From positions 310,001 through 374,000 of the forward strand of contig CAWAWM010000001.1 of assembly GCA_963785765.1 (NCBI GenBank): a DNA stretch of 64,000 nt. Direction: 5' to 3'. A program made the translations under genes and the position numbers. Numbering within the stretch: the stretch's first letter is position 1; every line of letters starts with the position of its first letter. This DNA comes from DATBGO01 sp963785765. Lineage in GTDB: Bacteria; Actinomycetota; Actinomycetes; Streptosporangiales; Streptosporangiaceae. The notes below the pieces were generated by a model, which made no database searches, was not told the DNA's origin, and was given only the letters and a program-made list of their open reading frames with translations. Shown one piece after another: positions 52,945 through 60,330 of the stretch.

Positions 52945-53976
52945 GTGGCACTACTTGACGTCGAGAACCTGCACGTGTCCTTCCGAACCTCGGACGGCAT
53001 CGTGCGGGCGGTGCGCGGGGTGTCGTTCCACGTCGATCCGGGGCAGACGCTCGGCATCGTCGGCGAGTCCGGTTCAGGTAAGAGCGTGGCCACTCAGACG
53101 ATCATGGGACTCACCCGCGGGGCCGAGGTCTCGGGCCGGGCCTTGTTCGACGGCACTGACCTGATCACGATGAAGCCCGAGCAGATGCAGGCCGTCCGCG
53201 GCGCGAAGGTCGGCATGATCTTCCAGGATCCGCTCTCCAGCCTGCATCCCTTCTACCGCGTGGGCTGGCAGATCGTCGAGATGATCCGGCTGCATGATCA
53301 TGAGATGTCCAAGCAGCAGGCCCACCAGCGGGCTGTCGAGCTGCTCACGCTGGTCGGCATACCGCAGGCCGACCGCCGGGTCGATGACTTCCCGCATCAG
53401 TTCTCGGGCGGGATGCGGCAGCGTGCCATGATCGCGATGGCCATGGCGCTCAACCCGGCGCTGCTCATCGCCGACGAGCCGACGACCGCGCTCGACGTGA
53501 CCGTTCAGGCCCAGGTGCTGCAGGTCATCAACCGCCTGCAGCAGGAGTTCGGGACGGCCGTCATCCTGATCACGCACGACCTCGGGGTGATCGCCGACGT
53601 CGCTGACGATGTGGTCGTCATGTACGGCGGAGCGGTGATGGAGCAGGCCGACCGGCTGGAAATATTCCGGGCCAACCACCATCCCTATACCGAGGGGCTG
53701 CTGATGTCGCTGCCGGCGCACGGCAGCGAGCGCAAGCGCCTGCGGTCGATCCCCGGCCAGCCGCCCAGCCCGATCAACTTGCCGCCCGGCTGTCCGTTCG
53801 CCCCGCGATGCGCATACGTGATGGACCGGTGCCGCAAGGAGGCCCCGCCGCTCGCGCCCGCCGGGGAGGACACCGAGCACCTGTCGGCGTGCTGGCTGCC
53901 GCGGGACAAGGCCACCCGCGACGGCCTGCGGCGCAAGGTGCTCGGGCAAGCGTTGCCGGCTGGGGCGGAGGCCTAG
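52945..53976 (+). CDS. oligopeptide ABC importer ATPase (DppD/OppD type)
   Basis: From GTG 52945 the product is 343 residues; an ATG at 52885 is open but less likely. Walker A GESGSGKSVATQTIMG, signature FSGGMRQRAMIAMAMALNP, Walker B LLIADEPTTALDVTVQAQ and H-loop ITHDLGVIADVAD are all present. The C-terminal oligopeptide/nickel extension has LRSIPGQPPSPINLPPGCPFAPRC...DRCRKEAPPL, a cysteine pattern that binds an [4Fe-4S] cluster in this family. It acts with the F-type ATPase that follows by 6 bases. Confidence 0.92.
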   Translation: MALLDVENLHVSFRTSDGIVRAVRGVSFHVDPGQTLGIVGESGSGKSVATQTIMGLTRGAEVSGRALFDGTDLITMKPEQMQAVRGAKVGMIFQDPLSSLHPFYRVGWQIVEMIRLHDHEMSKQQAHQRAVELLTLVGIPQADRRVDDFPHQFSGGMRQRAMIAMAMALNPALLIADEPTTALDVTVQAQVLQVINRLQQEFGTAVILITHDLGVIADVADDVVVMYGGAVMEQADRLEIFRANHHPYTEGLLMSLPAHGSERKRLRSIPGQPPSPINLPPGCPFAPRCAYVMDRCRKEAPPLAPAGEDTEHLSACWLPRDKATRDGLRRKVLGQALPAGAEA

Positions 53977-53982
53977 GAAGCG

Positions 53983-55131
53983 ATGAATGCGGAAAATGTG
54001 GCTCAGCCAGAAAATGTGGCTCAGCCAGAAAATGTGACTCAGCCAGCTAGCGCACCGGCGGGCGGCGACGTCTTGCTGAAGGTGGAGAACCTGGTCAAGT
54101 ACTTCCCGGTGAAGACCGGCAAGCTGATCCAGGGCACCCGGGAGTTCGTGCATGCCGTCGACGGGGTGAGCCTCGAGGTCCGCAGGGGCGAGACTCTCGG
54201 GCTGGTCGGCGAGACTGGCTGCGGCAAGTCGACGGTGGCGCGCTGCGTGGCCAGGCTCTACGACCTCACCGCCGGGCGGGTCATCTTCGAGGGGGACGAC
54301 CTCAGTACCCTGTCGGCCCGGAAAATGCGGCCGTACCGGCGCGAGATCCAGATGATCTTCCAGGACCCGTACGGGTCGCTCAACCCGCGGCGGCGGGTCG
54401 GGTCGATCATCGGTGACCCGTTTGCGATCCACAAGATCGCGTCAGGGGCAGACCGCAAGCGCCGGGTACAGCACCTGATGGAGCTGGTGGGCCTCAACCC
54501 GGAGCACTTCAACAGGTTCCCCGCCGAGTTCTCCGGCGGTCAGCGGCAGCGGATCGGGGTGGCCAGGGCACTTGCGTTCACGCCCAAGCTGATCATCTGC
54601 GACGAGCCGGTGTCGGCGCTCGACGTCTCGATCCAGGCCCAGATCATCAACTTGCTCGCGGACCTGCAGAGCGAGCTCGGCCTGACCTATATCTTCATCG
54701 CGCACGACCTGTCGGTCGTCCGGCACGTCAGCAACTCGGTAGCGGTCATGTACCTCGGGAAGGTGGTCGAGCAGGCTCCCGTGGAGCAGCTCTGGGCGCA
54801 CCCCCGGCACCCTTACACCGACGCGCTGCTGTCCGCCGTGCCTATTCCCGACCCCGAGCGCACCGGCCAGCGTGACCGGATCATCCTGGTCGGGGACGTG
54901 CCGTCGCCGGTGAACCCGCCGAGCGGCTGCCGGTTCCACCCCCGGTGCCCGAAAGCCAGGCAGGCCTGCGTTGACACCGAACCCGAGTTGGAGCCGCGGC
55001 TTGGCGATCCGGACGCCCACCCGGCGGCCTGCCTGTTCCCGGTCGCGGACGGTGAAGATATCTCGAAGTCCCGGCCCACCCTCGGAGCCGAGCAGCGCGT
55101 GATCGAAACCGGGCTCGTTGGCGGCTCCTGA
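53983..55131 (+). CDS. oligopeptide ABC importer ATPase (DppF/OppF type) with repeat N-terminus
   Basis: A 382-residue ATPase. The N-terminus is three copies of ENVAQP/ENVTQP coded by an 18-bp repeat. Then LLKVENLVKYFPVKTG, Walker A GETGCGKSTVARCVARL, signature FSGGQRQRIGVARALAF, Walker B IICDEPVSALDVSIQAQ and H-loop IAHDLSVVRHVSN. The C-terminal domain has PSPVNPPSGCRFHPRCPKARQAC, the same cysteine cluster type. The repeat adds a flexible tail not needed by the family. Confidence 0.92.
   Translation: MNAENVAQPENVAQPENVTQPASAPAGGDVLLKVENLVKYFPVKTGKLIQGTREFVHAVDGVSLEVRRGETLGLVGETGCGKSTVARCVARLYDLTAGRVIFEGDDLSTLSARKMRPYRREIQMIFQDPYGSLNPRRRVGSIIGDPFAIHKIASGADRKRRVQHLMELVGLNPEHFNRFPAEFSGGQRQRIGVARALAFTPKLIICDEPVSALDVSIQAQIINLLADLQSELGLTYIFIAHDLSVVRHVSNSVAVMYLGKVVEQAPVEQLWAHPRHPYTDALLSAVPIPDPERTGQRDRIILVGDVPSPVNPPSGCRFHPRCPKARQACVDTEPELEPRLGDPDAHPAACLFPVADGEDISKSRPTLGAEQRVIETGLVGGS
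53992..54045 (+). repeat. three 18-bp repeats at the start of the OppF-type gene
   Basis: 53992-54009, 54010-54027 and 54028-54045 (GAAAATGTGGCTCAGCCA; the last with A for G at one position). In-frame, encoding ENVAQP twice and ENVTQP once. Confidence 0.93.
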
Positions 55132-55157
55132 GCCTGCGCGGACGGAAAGGAGACGGC

Positions 55158-56168
55158 ATGACCTACAACGTCAGCGATCTGCAGGCGGTAGGCGCGCTGG
55201 ACACGGAACTCCCCCTGGTCGCGCCCGAGGGCGAGGCAGCCGAGAAGATCGAGGGCAAGAGCCCGTGGCGGCTCGCCACCCAGCGGCTGCGGCACGACCG
55301 GGCCGCGATGATCTCCCTGGCGGTCATCATCATCATCGTGCTGGTGGCGATCTTCGCGCCGGTCATCGCGCTCATCACCGGGCACGGGGTCTACCAGCAG
55401 TTCCGCGGGCCCGCCCCGCCGATCGGGCTCACCCCGACGGGGCAGCCGGTCGGGCCGTCGTCCGCGTTCTGGCTCGGCACCGACGACCAGGGCAGGGACA
55501 TCCTGGTCCGGATCGCCTATGGCGCGCGGATCTCGCTGTTCGTCGGCGTGGTCGCGACCGGGATCACCGTGGTCGTCGGTACCGTGGTCGGCCTGGCGGC
55601 GGGCTACTTCGGCAAGACCGTGGACACGATCCTGGCCAGGCTGATGGACTGGCTACTCGCAATTCCGTTCCTGCTCTTCGCGATCTCGCTGGTCTCCGTC
55701 GTGGATGTGCACCCGATCTGGATCATCCGTCCAGGCCTGCCGGTGGTCATCATCGTCCTCGGGTTCCTCACCTGGGCCTCAGTCGGCCGCATCGTCCGAG
55801 GCCAGGTGCTGTCGATCCGGGAGAAGGAGTACATCGAGGCGGCGCGGGCGCTCGGTGCCGGGCCATGGCGGATCATGTTTATCGATATCCTGCCGAACCT
55901 GCTGGCCCAGCTCATCGTCTACACCACGCTGCTGATCCCGCTGACGATCGTGGGGGAGGCCTCGCTGTCGTTCCTCGGCGTCGGGGTCCTGCCGCCGACG
56001 GCCGACTGGGGCCAGATGATCAGTGCGGCGGCCTCGGTGTACCTGTACGGCCCGTGGTGGTACCTGCTGTTCCCCAGCCTGGCGCTGCTGATCACCACGC
56101 TGGCGTTCAACATCTTCGGTGACAGCGTGCGGGACGCCTTTGACCCGCGCGGCGACCTGTTCGTCTAG
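55158..56168 (+). CDS. oligopeptide ABC importer permease (DppC/OppC type)
   Basis: A 336-residue permease. N-terminal ~55 residues are cytoplasmic, TM1 is AMISLAVIIIIVLVAIFAPVIALI, followed by an extracellular LGTDDQGRDILVRIAYGARISL signature of OppC types. The EAA loop is REKEYIEAARALGAGPWRIMFIDILPNL. The C-terminus ends with DAFDPR. It is placed before the B-type permease, the reverse of the most common gene order. Confidence 0.9.
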   Translation: MTYNVSDLQAVGALDTELPLVAPEGEAAEKIEGKSPWRLATQRLRHDRAAMISLAVIIIIVLVAIFAPVIALITGHGVYQQFRGPAPPIGLTPTGQPVGPSSAFWLGTDDQGRDILVRIAYGARISLFVGVVATGITVVVGTVVGLAAGYFGKTVDTILARLMDWLLAIPFLLFAISLVSVVDVHPIWIIRPGLPVVIIVLGFLTWASVGRIVRGQVLSIREKEYIEAARALGAGPWRIMFIDILPNLLAQLIVYTTLLIPLTIVGEASLSFLGVGVLPPTADWGQMISAAASVYLYGPWWYLLFPSLALLITTLAFNIFGDSVRDAFDPRGDLFV

Positions 56169-56177
56169 GAGCTTCCC

Positions 56178-57146
56178 GTGGCACGCTTCCTGATCCGCAG
56201 AACCCTGCAGGGCCTGTTCGTGTTGTGGCTGATGACGGTGACCGTGTTCCTGATCTTCTTCGTCGGCCCTGGCCCCGCGGACGTCGCCCGCACGCTGGCC
56301 GGCCGCCAGGCCACCCCGGCCCAGGTCGCCCAAGTGGCGCACCGGCTGCTGCTCGACCGGCCGATCCCGGTGCAGTACGGCCATTTCATCTGGCTGCTGC
56401 TGCACGGCAACCTCGGTTACGACTACTACCACAGCCAGTCGGTGGACTCGATCATCGCTTCCGCGTTCCCGATCACGCTCTCGCTGGTCGTCGGCGCCTC
56501 GATTCTGTGGCTCACCATGGGCGTGCTGAGCGGAATCGTCTCGGCGGTGAAGACCAGGTCCATCTGGGACCGCACCTTCACCGTGCTCGCGCTGCTGTTC
56601 TACTCGATGCCCACCTTCGTGCTCGGCTTCCTGCTGATCCTGGGCCTGTACTACGAGCTCACGATCCACCACATCAACGTCTTCCCGGCCCCGGGGACCT
56701 GGGTGCCGTTCAGTCAGGACCCGGCGCAGTGGGCGCGCGGGCTGATCCTGCCCTGGTTCACGCTGGCGCTGGTGTCCGCCGCCACCTATACCAGGCTGAC
56801 CAGGGGGTCCATGCTGGACGTCTCCGGTGAGGATTACATCCGCACCGCCAGATCCAAGGGGATGCGGGAGCGGCGGGTGATCTTCAAGCACAACCTGCGG
56901 GCCTCGCTGACGCCGGTGGTGACCCAATTCGGTCTCGATGTCGGGACCCTGATCGGCGGCGCGATCATCACCGAGACCGTCTTCAACCTGCCCGGGCTCG
57001 GCTACACGGCGGTGGTGGCGATCGGGCAGCAGGACCTGCCCGTGGTGATCGGCGTGGTCATCGTGGCATCGGCCGGCGTCGTGATCGCGAATGTGTGCGT
57101 CGACATCCTGTACGCCGTCCTCGATCCGCGGGTCCGCCTGAACTAG
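56178..57146 (+). CDS. oligopeptide ABC importer permease (DppB/OppB type)
   Basis: A 322-residue permease from GTG 56178. TM1 is LQGLFVLWLMTVTVFLIFFVG, with the LDRPIPVQYGHFIWLLLHGNLGYDY loop characteristic of B-type. The EAA loop is GEDYIRTARSKGMRERRVIFKHNLRASLTPVV, and near the end TETVFNLPGLGYTAVVAI. It completes the importer with the other permease, two ATPases and the binding protein. Confidence 0.9.
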   Translation: MARFLIRRTLQGLFVLWLMTVTVFLIFFVGPGPADVARTLAGRQATPAQVAQVAHRLLLDRPIPVQYGHFIWLLLHGNLGYDYYHSQSVDSIIASAFPITLSLVVGASILWLTMGVLSGIVSAVKTRSIWDRTFTVLALLFYSMPTFVLGFLLILGLYYELTIHHINVFPAPGTWVPFSQDPAQWARGLILPWFTLALVSAATYTRLTRGSMLDVSGEDYIRTARSKGMRERRVIFKHNLRASLTPVVTQFGLDVGTLIGGAIITETVFNLPGLGYTAVVAIGQQDLPVVIGVVIVASAGVVIANVCVDILYAVLDPRVRLN

Positions 57147-57207
57147 CCGGGACCGGGAGCGTTCCCCGGCGTGCCGCACCGCGCCCGGCACCCCTTATTG
57201 TCGGGGG

Positions 57208-57954
57208 GTGACCTTGGTTCTCCTGGTACGCCACGGCCTGACCGCGACCACCGGCGGGGTGCTGACCGGCTGGACGCCCGGGATCCCGCTGGATGACCGG
57301 GGCCGCGGGCAGGCGGCCGCGCTGGCCGCCCGGCTGGCGCCGATGCGGTTCGACGCCATCATCTCCAGCCCGCTGGAGCGCTGCCGGCAGACCGCTGAGG
57401 CAATCGCGGGCTCGGATGGGCCGAAGGTGCGCCAGGACGACCGGCTCGGTGAGTGCCATTACGGCGACTGGACAGGAAAGCCGCTGAAGCGGCTGGCGAA
57501 AGAGCCGCTGTGGCGGGTCGTCCAGGCTCATCCGAGCGCGATGCGATTCCCTGGCCCCGGCGGCGAGTCCATGCTGGACATGCAGCACCGCGCGGTCAGC
57601 GCGGTGCGGGACTGGAACGCGGCGCTCGGCCCTGACGCCGTGTACCTGGTCTGCTCCCACGGCGATGTGATCAAGTCGGTGCTGGCCGACAGTCTCGGCA
57701 TGCACCTCGACATGCTGCAACGGATCCAGATCGACCCGTGCTCGGTCAGCGTCGTTCGCTATACGCCGCTGCGCCCGTTCGTGCTGCGGCTGAACGACAC
57801 CGGCGGCGCTGTCGATAGCCTGGCCCGGCCAGCGGCGAAGCGGCCGGGGGCCAGGGCGGGCGGCGACAGCGACGGTGCGGTAGGCGGCGGCGCCGGTGAT
57901 CCTGCGCCCATGCTCGGGGCGGGCGGCGCGGCGCCCAGCGGAACTGGAAGATAG
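57208..57954 (+). CDS. histidine phosphatase, MSMEG_4193 family
   Basis: A 248-residue protein from GTG 57208. LLVRHGLTATTGGVLTGWTPG has the catalytic RHG; the second histidine is in VYLVCSHGDVIKSVLAD. AAALAARLAPMRFDAIISSPLERCRQTAEAIA is the usual following motif. The family (TIGR03848-like) occurs with DUF3090 and SCO1664-like proteins in actinobacteria, the next two genes here. The substrate is unknown. The C-terminal 45 residues are Gly/Ala-rich. Confidence 0.88.
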   Translation: MTLVLLVRHGLTATTGGVLTGWTPGIPLDDRGRGQAAALAARLAPMRFDAIISSPLERCRQTAEAIAGSDGPKVRQDDRLGECHYGDWTGKPLKRLAKEPLWRVVQAHPSAMRFPGPGGESMLDMQHRAVSAVRDWNAALGPDAVYLVCSHGDVIKSVLADSLGMHLDMLQRIQIDPCSVSVVRYTPLRPFVLRLNDTGGAVDSLARPAAKRPGARAGGDSDGAVGGGAGDPAPMLGAGGAAPSGTGR

Positions 57955-57958
57955 GACC

Positions 57959-58519
57959 ATGCCAGTCTTCTCCTATGACCCCCCGGACCGGTTCGTCGCC
58001 GGGACCGTCGGCCAGCCCGGCGAGCGCACCTTCTACCTGCAGGCCAGCGCCGGCCGCAGGATTACCAGCGTGGCACTGGAGAAAGTGCAGGTGAGCAGGC
58101 TCGCGGAGCGTCTCGATGAGCTGCTGGACGAAGAACTCGAGGACAGCGGCACCGACTCGGACGTGCTGGCCGAGGCACCCGCCAGCCTGGCCGACGATGA
58201 GCCGCTCGACCTGCCGTTGCTTGAGGAGTTCCGGGTCGGCGTCATCGCGCTGGCCTGGGATCGTGACGATCAGCGCGTCGTGATCGAGGTGCAGGAGGAA
58301 ACGGACTCGCCGGTCGAGCCACTCGCCGATGACGTTCCCGAGGACGGCCCCGGCGTACTGCGGGTCCGGATCACGGCCGCGGCCGCGAAGGCGTTCACCA
58401 GGCGCGCGCTCCAGCTGGTCAGCCAGGGGCGGCCGCCCTGTCCGCTGTGCGGCCTGCCGCTAGATGCGGGCGGGCACATCTGCCCCCGGCAGAACGGCCA
58501 CCGGATCGGCCATGCGTGA
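57959..58519 (+). CDS. DUF3090 protein
   Basis: A 186-residue protein from ATG 57959: PVFSYDPPDRFVAGTVGQPGERTFYLQA begins the conserved domain. A strongly acidic stretch (about 62-95) is followed by EEFRVGVIALAWDRDDQRVVIE. The C-terminus has CPLCGLPLDAGGHICPRQNGH, a zinc-ribbon-like four-cysteine/histidine arrangement. Second of the trio. The last three codons overlap the start of the SCO1664-family gene. Confidence 0.9.
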   Translation: MPVFSYDPPDRFVAGTVGQPGERTFYLQASAGRRITSVALEKVQVSRLAERLDELLDEELEDSGTDSDVLAEAPASLADDEPLDLPLLEEFRVGVIALAWDRDDQRVVIEVQEETDSPVEPLADDVPEDGPGVLRVRITAAAAKAFTRRALQLVSQGRPPCPLCGLPLDAGGHICPRQNGHRIGHA

Positions 58520-59318
58520 ACCGCCCCAGCGGCCGCGCCGCCGCCGGCGAGCCAGCGGCCCGGCCGATCCGGCGGAACCTGCGGAACCGGCCGACGGCAG
58601 CGATCCCGATGCCGCCGCCCTGGCCATGCTGGCCGGAGGCACGCTGCAGGTCGAGGGCAGGCTGGCGGTGGCATCCAACGAGACCTTTTACTGCACGCTG
58701 AACTACCAGGATCAGTCGGCGGCCTGCGTCTACAAGCCGGTGGCCGGGGAGCGCCCGCTCTGGGACTTCCCGGCCGGCACCCTGGCCAGCCGGGAGGTCG
58801 CCGCCTACCAGGTGTGCCGGGCAGCGGGCTGGCACCTGGTGCCGCCGACGGTGTACCGGGATGGCCCGTTCGGGCCGGGAATGTGCCAGCTCTGGATCGA
58901 CGCCGACCCCGCTGTCGACTTGATTGCGCTGGCCCGCCGGACAGACCATCCGGGGCTGCGGCAGATGGCGGTGTTCGACGCCGTCGTGAACAACGCCGAC
59001 CGCAAGATCGGCCATCTGCTGCCCGTCCCTGACGGTGACCTGTTCGGCTGCGACCACGGAGTGTGCTTCGGCGAGGACTACAAACTGCGCACCGTACTGT
59101 GGCAATGGCGGGGCAAGAGCCTGCCCGGCAGCGCCATCGAGGCCCTGGGCCTGCTCAAGCAGGCTCTGTCCGGTGGCGGTCTGGCCGCCAGGCTGGCTCG
59201 CTGGCTCGCCCCGGACGAGGTGGAAGCGACCAGGCAGCGGATCGAGCTGCTGCTGAAGCACCGGGTCCACCCGTACCCGCCCGAGGACTGGCCCGCGGTT
59301 CCGTGGCCGCCGGTGTAG
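58512..59318 (+). CDS. SCO1664-family protein (PI3/PI4-kinase-like fold)
   Basis: A 268-residue protein from ATG 58512, starting inside the DUF3090 stop region (8-base overlap). N-terminus is Arg/Pro-rich. The core includes GTLQVEGRLAVASNETFYC, VYKPVAGERPLWDFPAGTLASREVAAYQV, the kinase-like MAVFDAVVNNADRKIGHLL (D-x-x-x-N-N-A-D) and FGCDHGVCF (the DHG motif). These match TIGR03843, distantly similar to lipid kinase-like ATP-grasp folds. Third of the trio; a joint function with the phosphatase is likely but undefined. Confidence 0.88.
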   Translation: MREPPQRPRRRRRASGPADPAEPAEPADGSDPDAAALAMLAGGTLQVEGRLAVASNETFYCTLNYQDQSAACVYKPVAGERPLWDFPAGTLASREVAAYQVCRAAGWHLVPPTVYRDGPFGPGMCQLWIDADPAVDLIALARRTDHPGLRQMAVFDAVVNNADRKIGHLLPVPDGDLFGCDHGVCFGEDYKLRTVLWQWRGKSLPGSAIEALGLLKQALSGGGLAARLARWLAPDEVEATRQRIELLLKHRVHPYPPEDWPAVPWPPV

Positions 59319-59326
59319 CTGCCGCG

Positions 59327-60172
59327 CTACCCCGGGTCGCCGCGGCGCCGTAGATAACGCTCGAACTCGCGGGCGATCGCGTCGCCGGTCGCCTCGGGCA
59401 GGTCGGTCGCGTCCTTCGCCTCCTCGAGGGTCCGCACGTAGTCAGCGACCTCGGAATCCTGGTCAGCGAGCTCGTCAACGCCGCGTTCCCAGGCCCGGGC
59501 GTCGTCAGGCAGGTCGGCCAGCGGCAGGGTTACGTCCAATATGTCCTCGACGCCGCGCAGCAGCGCGAGGGTGGCTTTGGGACTCGGCGGCTGGGCGACA
59601 TAGTGCGGTACTGCCGCCCATAGCGAGACAGACGGGATTCCCGCCGCCGCGCAGGCGTGCTGCAGTACCCCCACGATCCCGGTTGGTCCCTTGTAATCCA
59701 CCGGATCCATCTGCAGCTCGGTAGCCAGCTTGATATCGGATGCCGCGGCATTGACCGGCACCGGGCGAGTGTGCGGCGAGTCCGCGAGCAGCGCTCCGAG
59801 CAGGACCACCAGTTCCGCGCCGAGGTCGGTAAAGGCCGCCACGAGCTCGTCACTGAACGAGCGCCAGCGCATGTTGGGCTCGATCCCGTGCACCAGGACC
59901 AGGTCCCTGGTCATGCCCTCGGGCCTGGCCAGCGCCAGCCTGGTGGTGGGCCAGATCAGCCGCTCCGTCTGGCCGTCGGCTACCTCCATCACCGGGCGGG
60001 TCACCTGGAAGTCGTAGAAGTCCTCCGGATCGATGGCCCCGATGGGGCTGGCCTGCCACGCGGTGCCGAGATGGCTGATGACCCCGCTGGCTGCCTCGCC
60101 GGCATCGTTCCAGCCTTCGAAGGCCGCGATGACAGCGGGTGAGCTGAGCTTGCCTGCGGCCTCGAGCTCGAT
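59327..60172 (-). CDS. PAC2-family protein (start region lacking a normal start codon)
   Basis: The conserved body from GTG 60004 (225 residues: TRDLVLVHGIEPNMRWRSFSDELV...) is a PAC2/proteasome-assembly-chaperone-like domain. The family's N-terminus is present in frame up to ATC 60172 (IELEAAGKLSSPAVIAAFEGWNDAGEAASGVISHL), but contains no ATG, GTG or TTG. A good Shine-Dalgarno (AAGGAAGGAGG) precedes GTG GGA G..., which is one base out of frame; removing one G (GGGAG to GGAG) would give a normal GTG start. Hence either a sequencing error, a true frameshift, or initiation at ATC. I report the extended form; the secure part is 59327-60004. Confidence 0.72.
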   Translation of the reverse strand: MELEAAGKLSSPAVIAAFEGWNDAGEAASGVISHLGTAWQASPIGAIDPEDFYDFQVTRPVMEVADGQTERLIWPTTRLALARPEGMTRDLVLVHGIEPNMRWRSFSDELVAAFTDLGAELVVLLGALLADSPHTRPVPVNAAASDIKLATELQMDPVDYKGPTGIVGVLQHACAAAGIPSVSLWAAVPHYVAQPPSPKATLALLRGVEDILDVTLPLADLPDDARAWERGVDELADQDSEVADYVRTLEEAKDATDLPEATGDAIAREFERYLRRRGDPG

Positions 60173-60330
60173 CTCCCACCACCTCCTTCCTTACCGGTTC
60201 CAGGTTACGTGCTCGACCATGATCCGCGAGTGGGCGGCCGGCCGGACGCCAGGCCCGCCGGGCGGGGCGCCGCCGCGGCGGGCCAGCACGCCCGCACCGG
60301 CCCGGCCAGGCCACTTACAATAAGGTCACT

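Noticed and set aside
60181..60330. Cobalamin riboswitch upstream of metH
   Set aside because: No B12-box-like sequence is visible, and a -10-like TACAAT close to the start codon leaves almost no leader.
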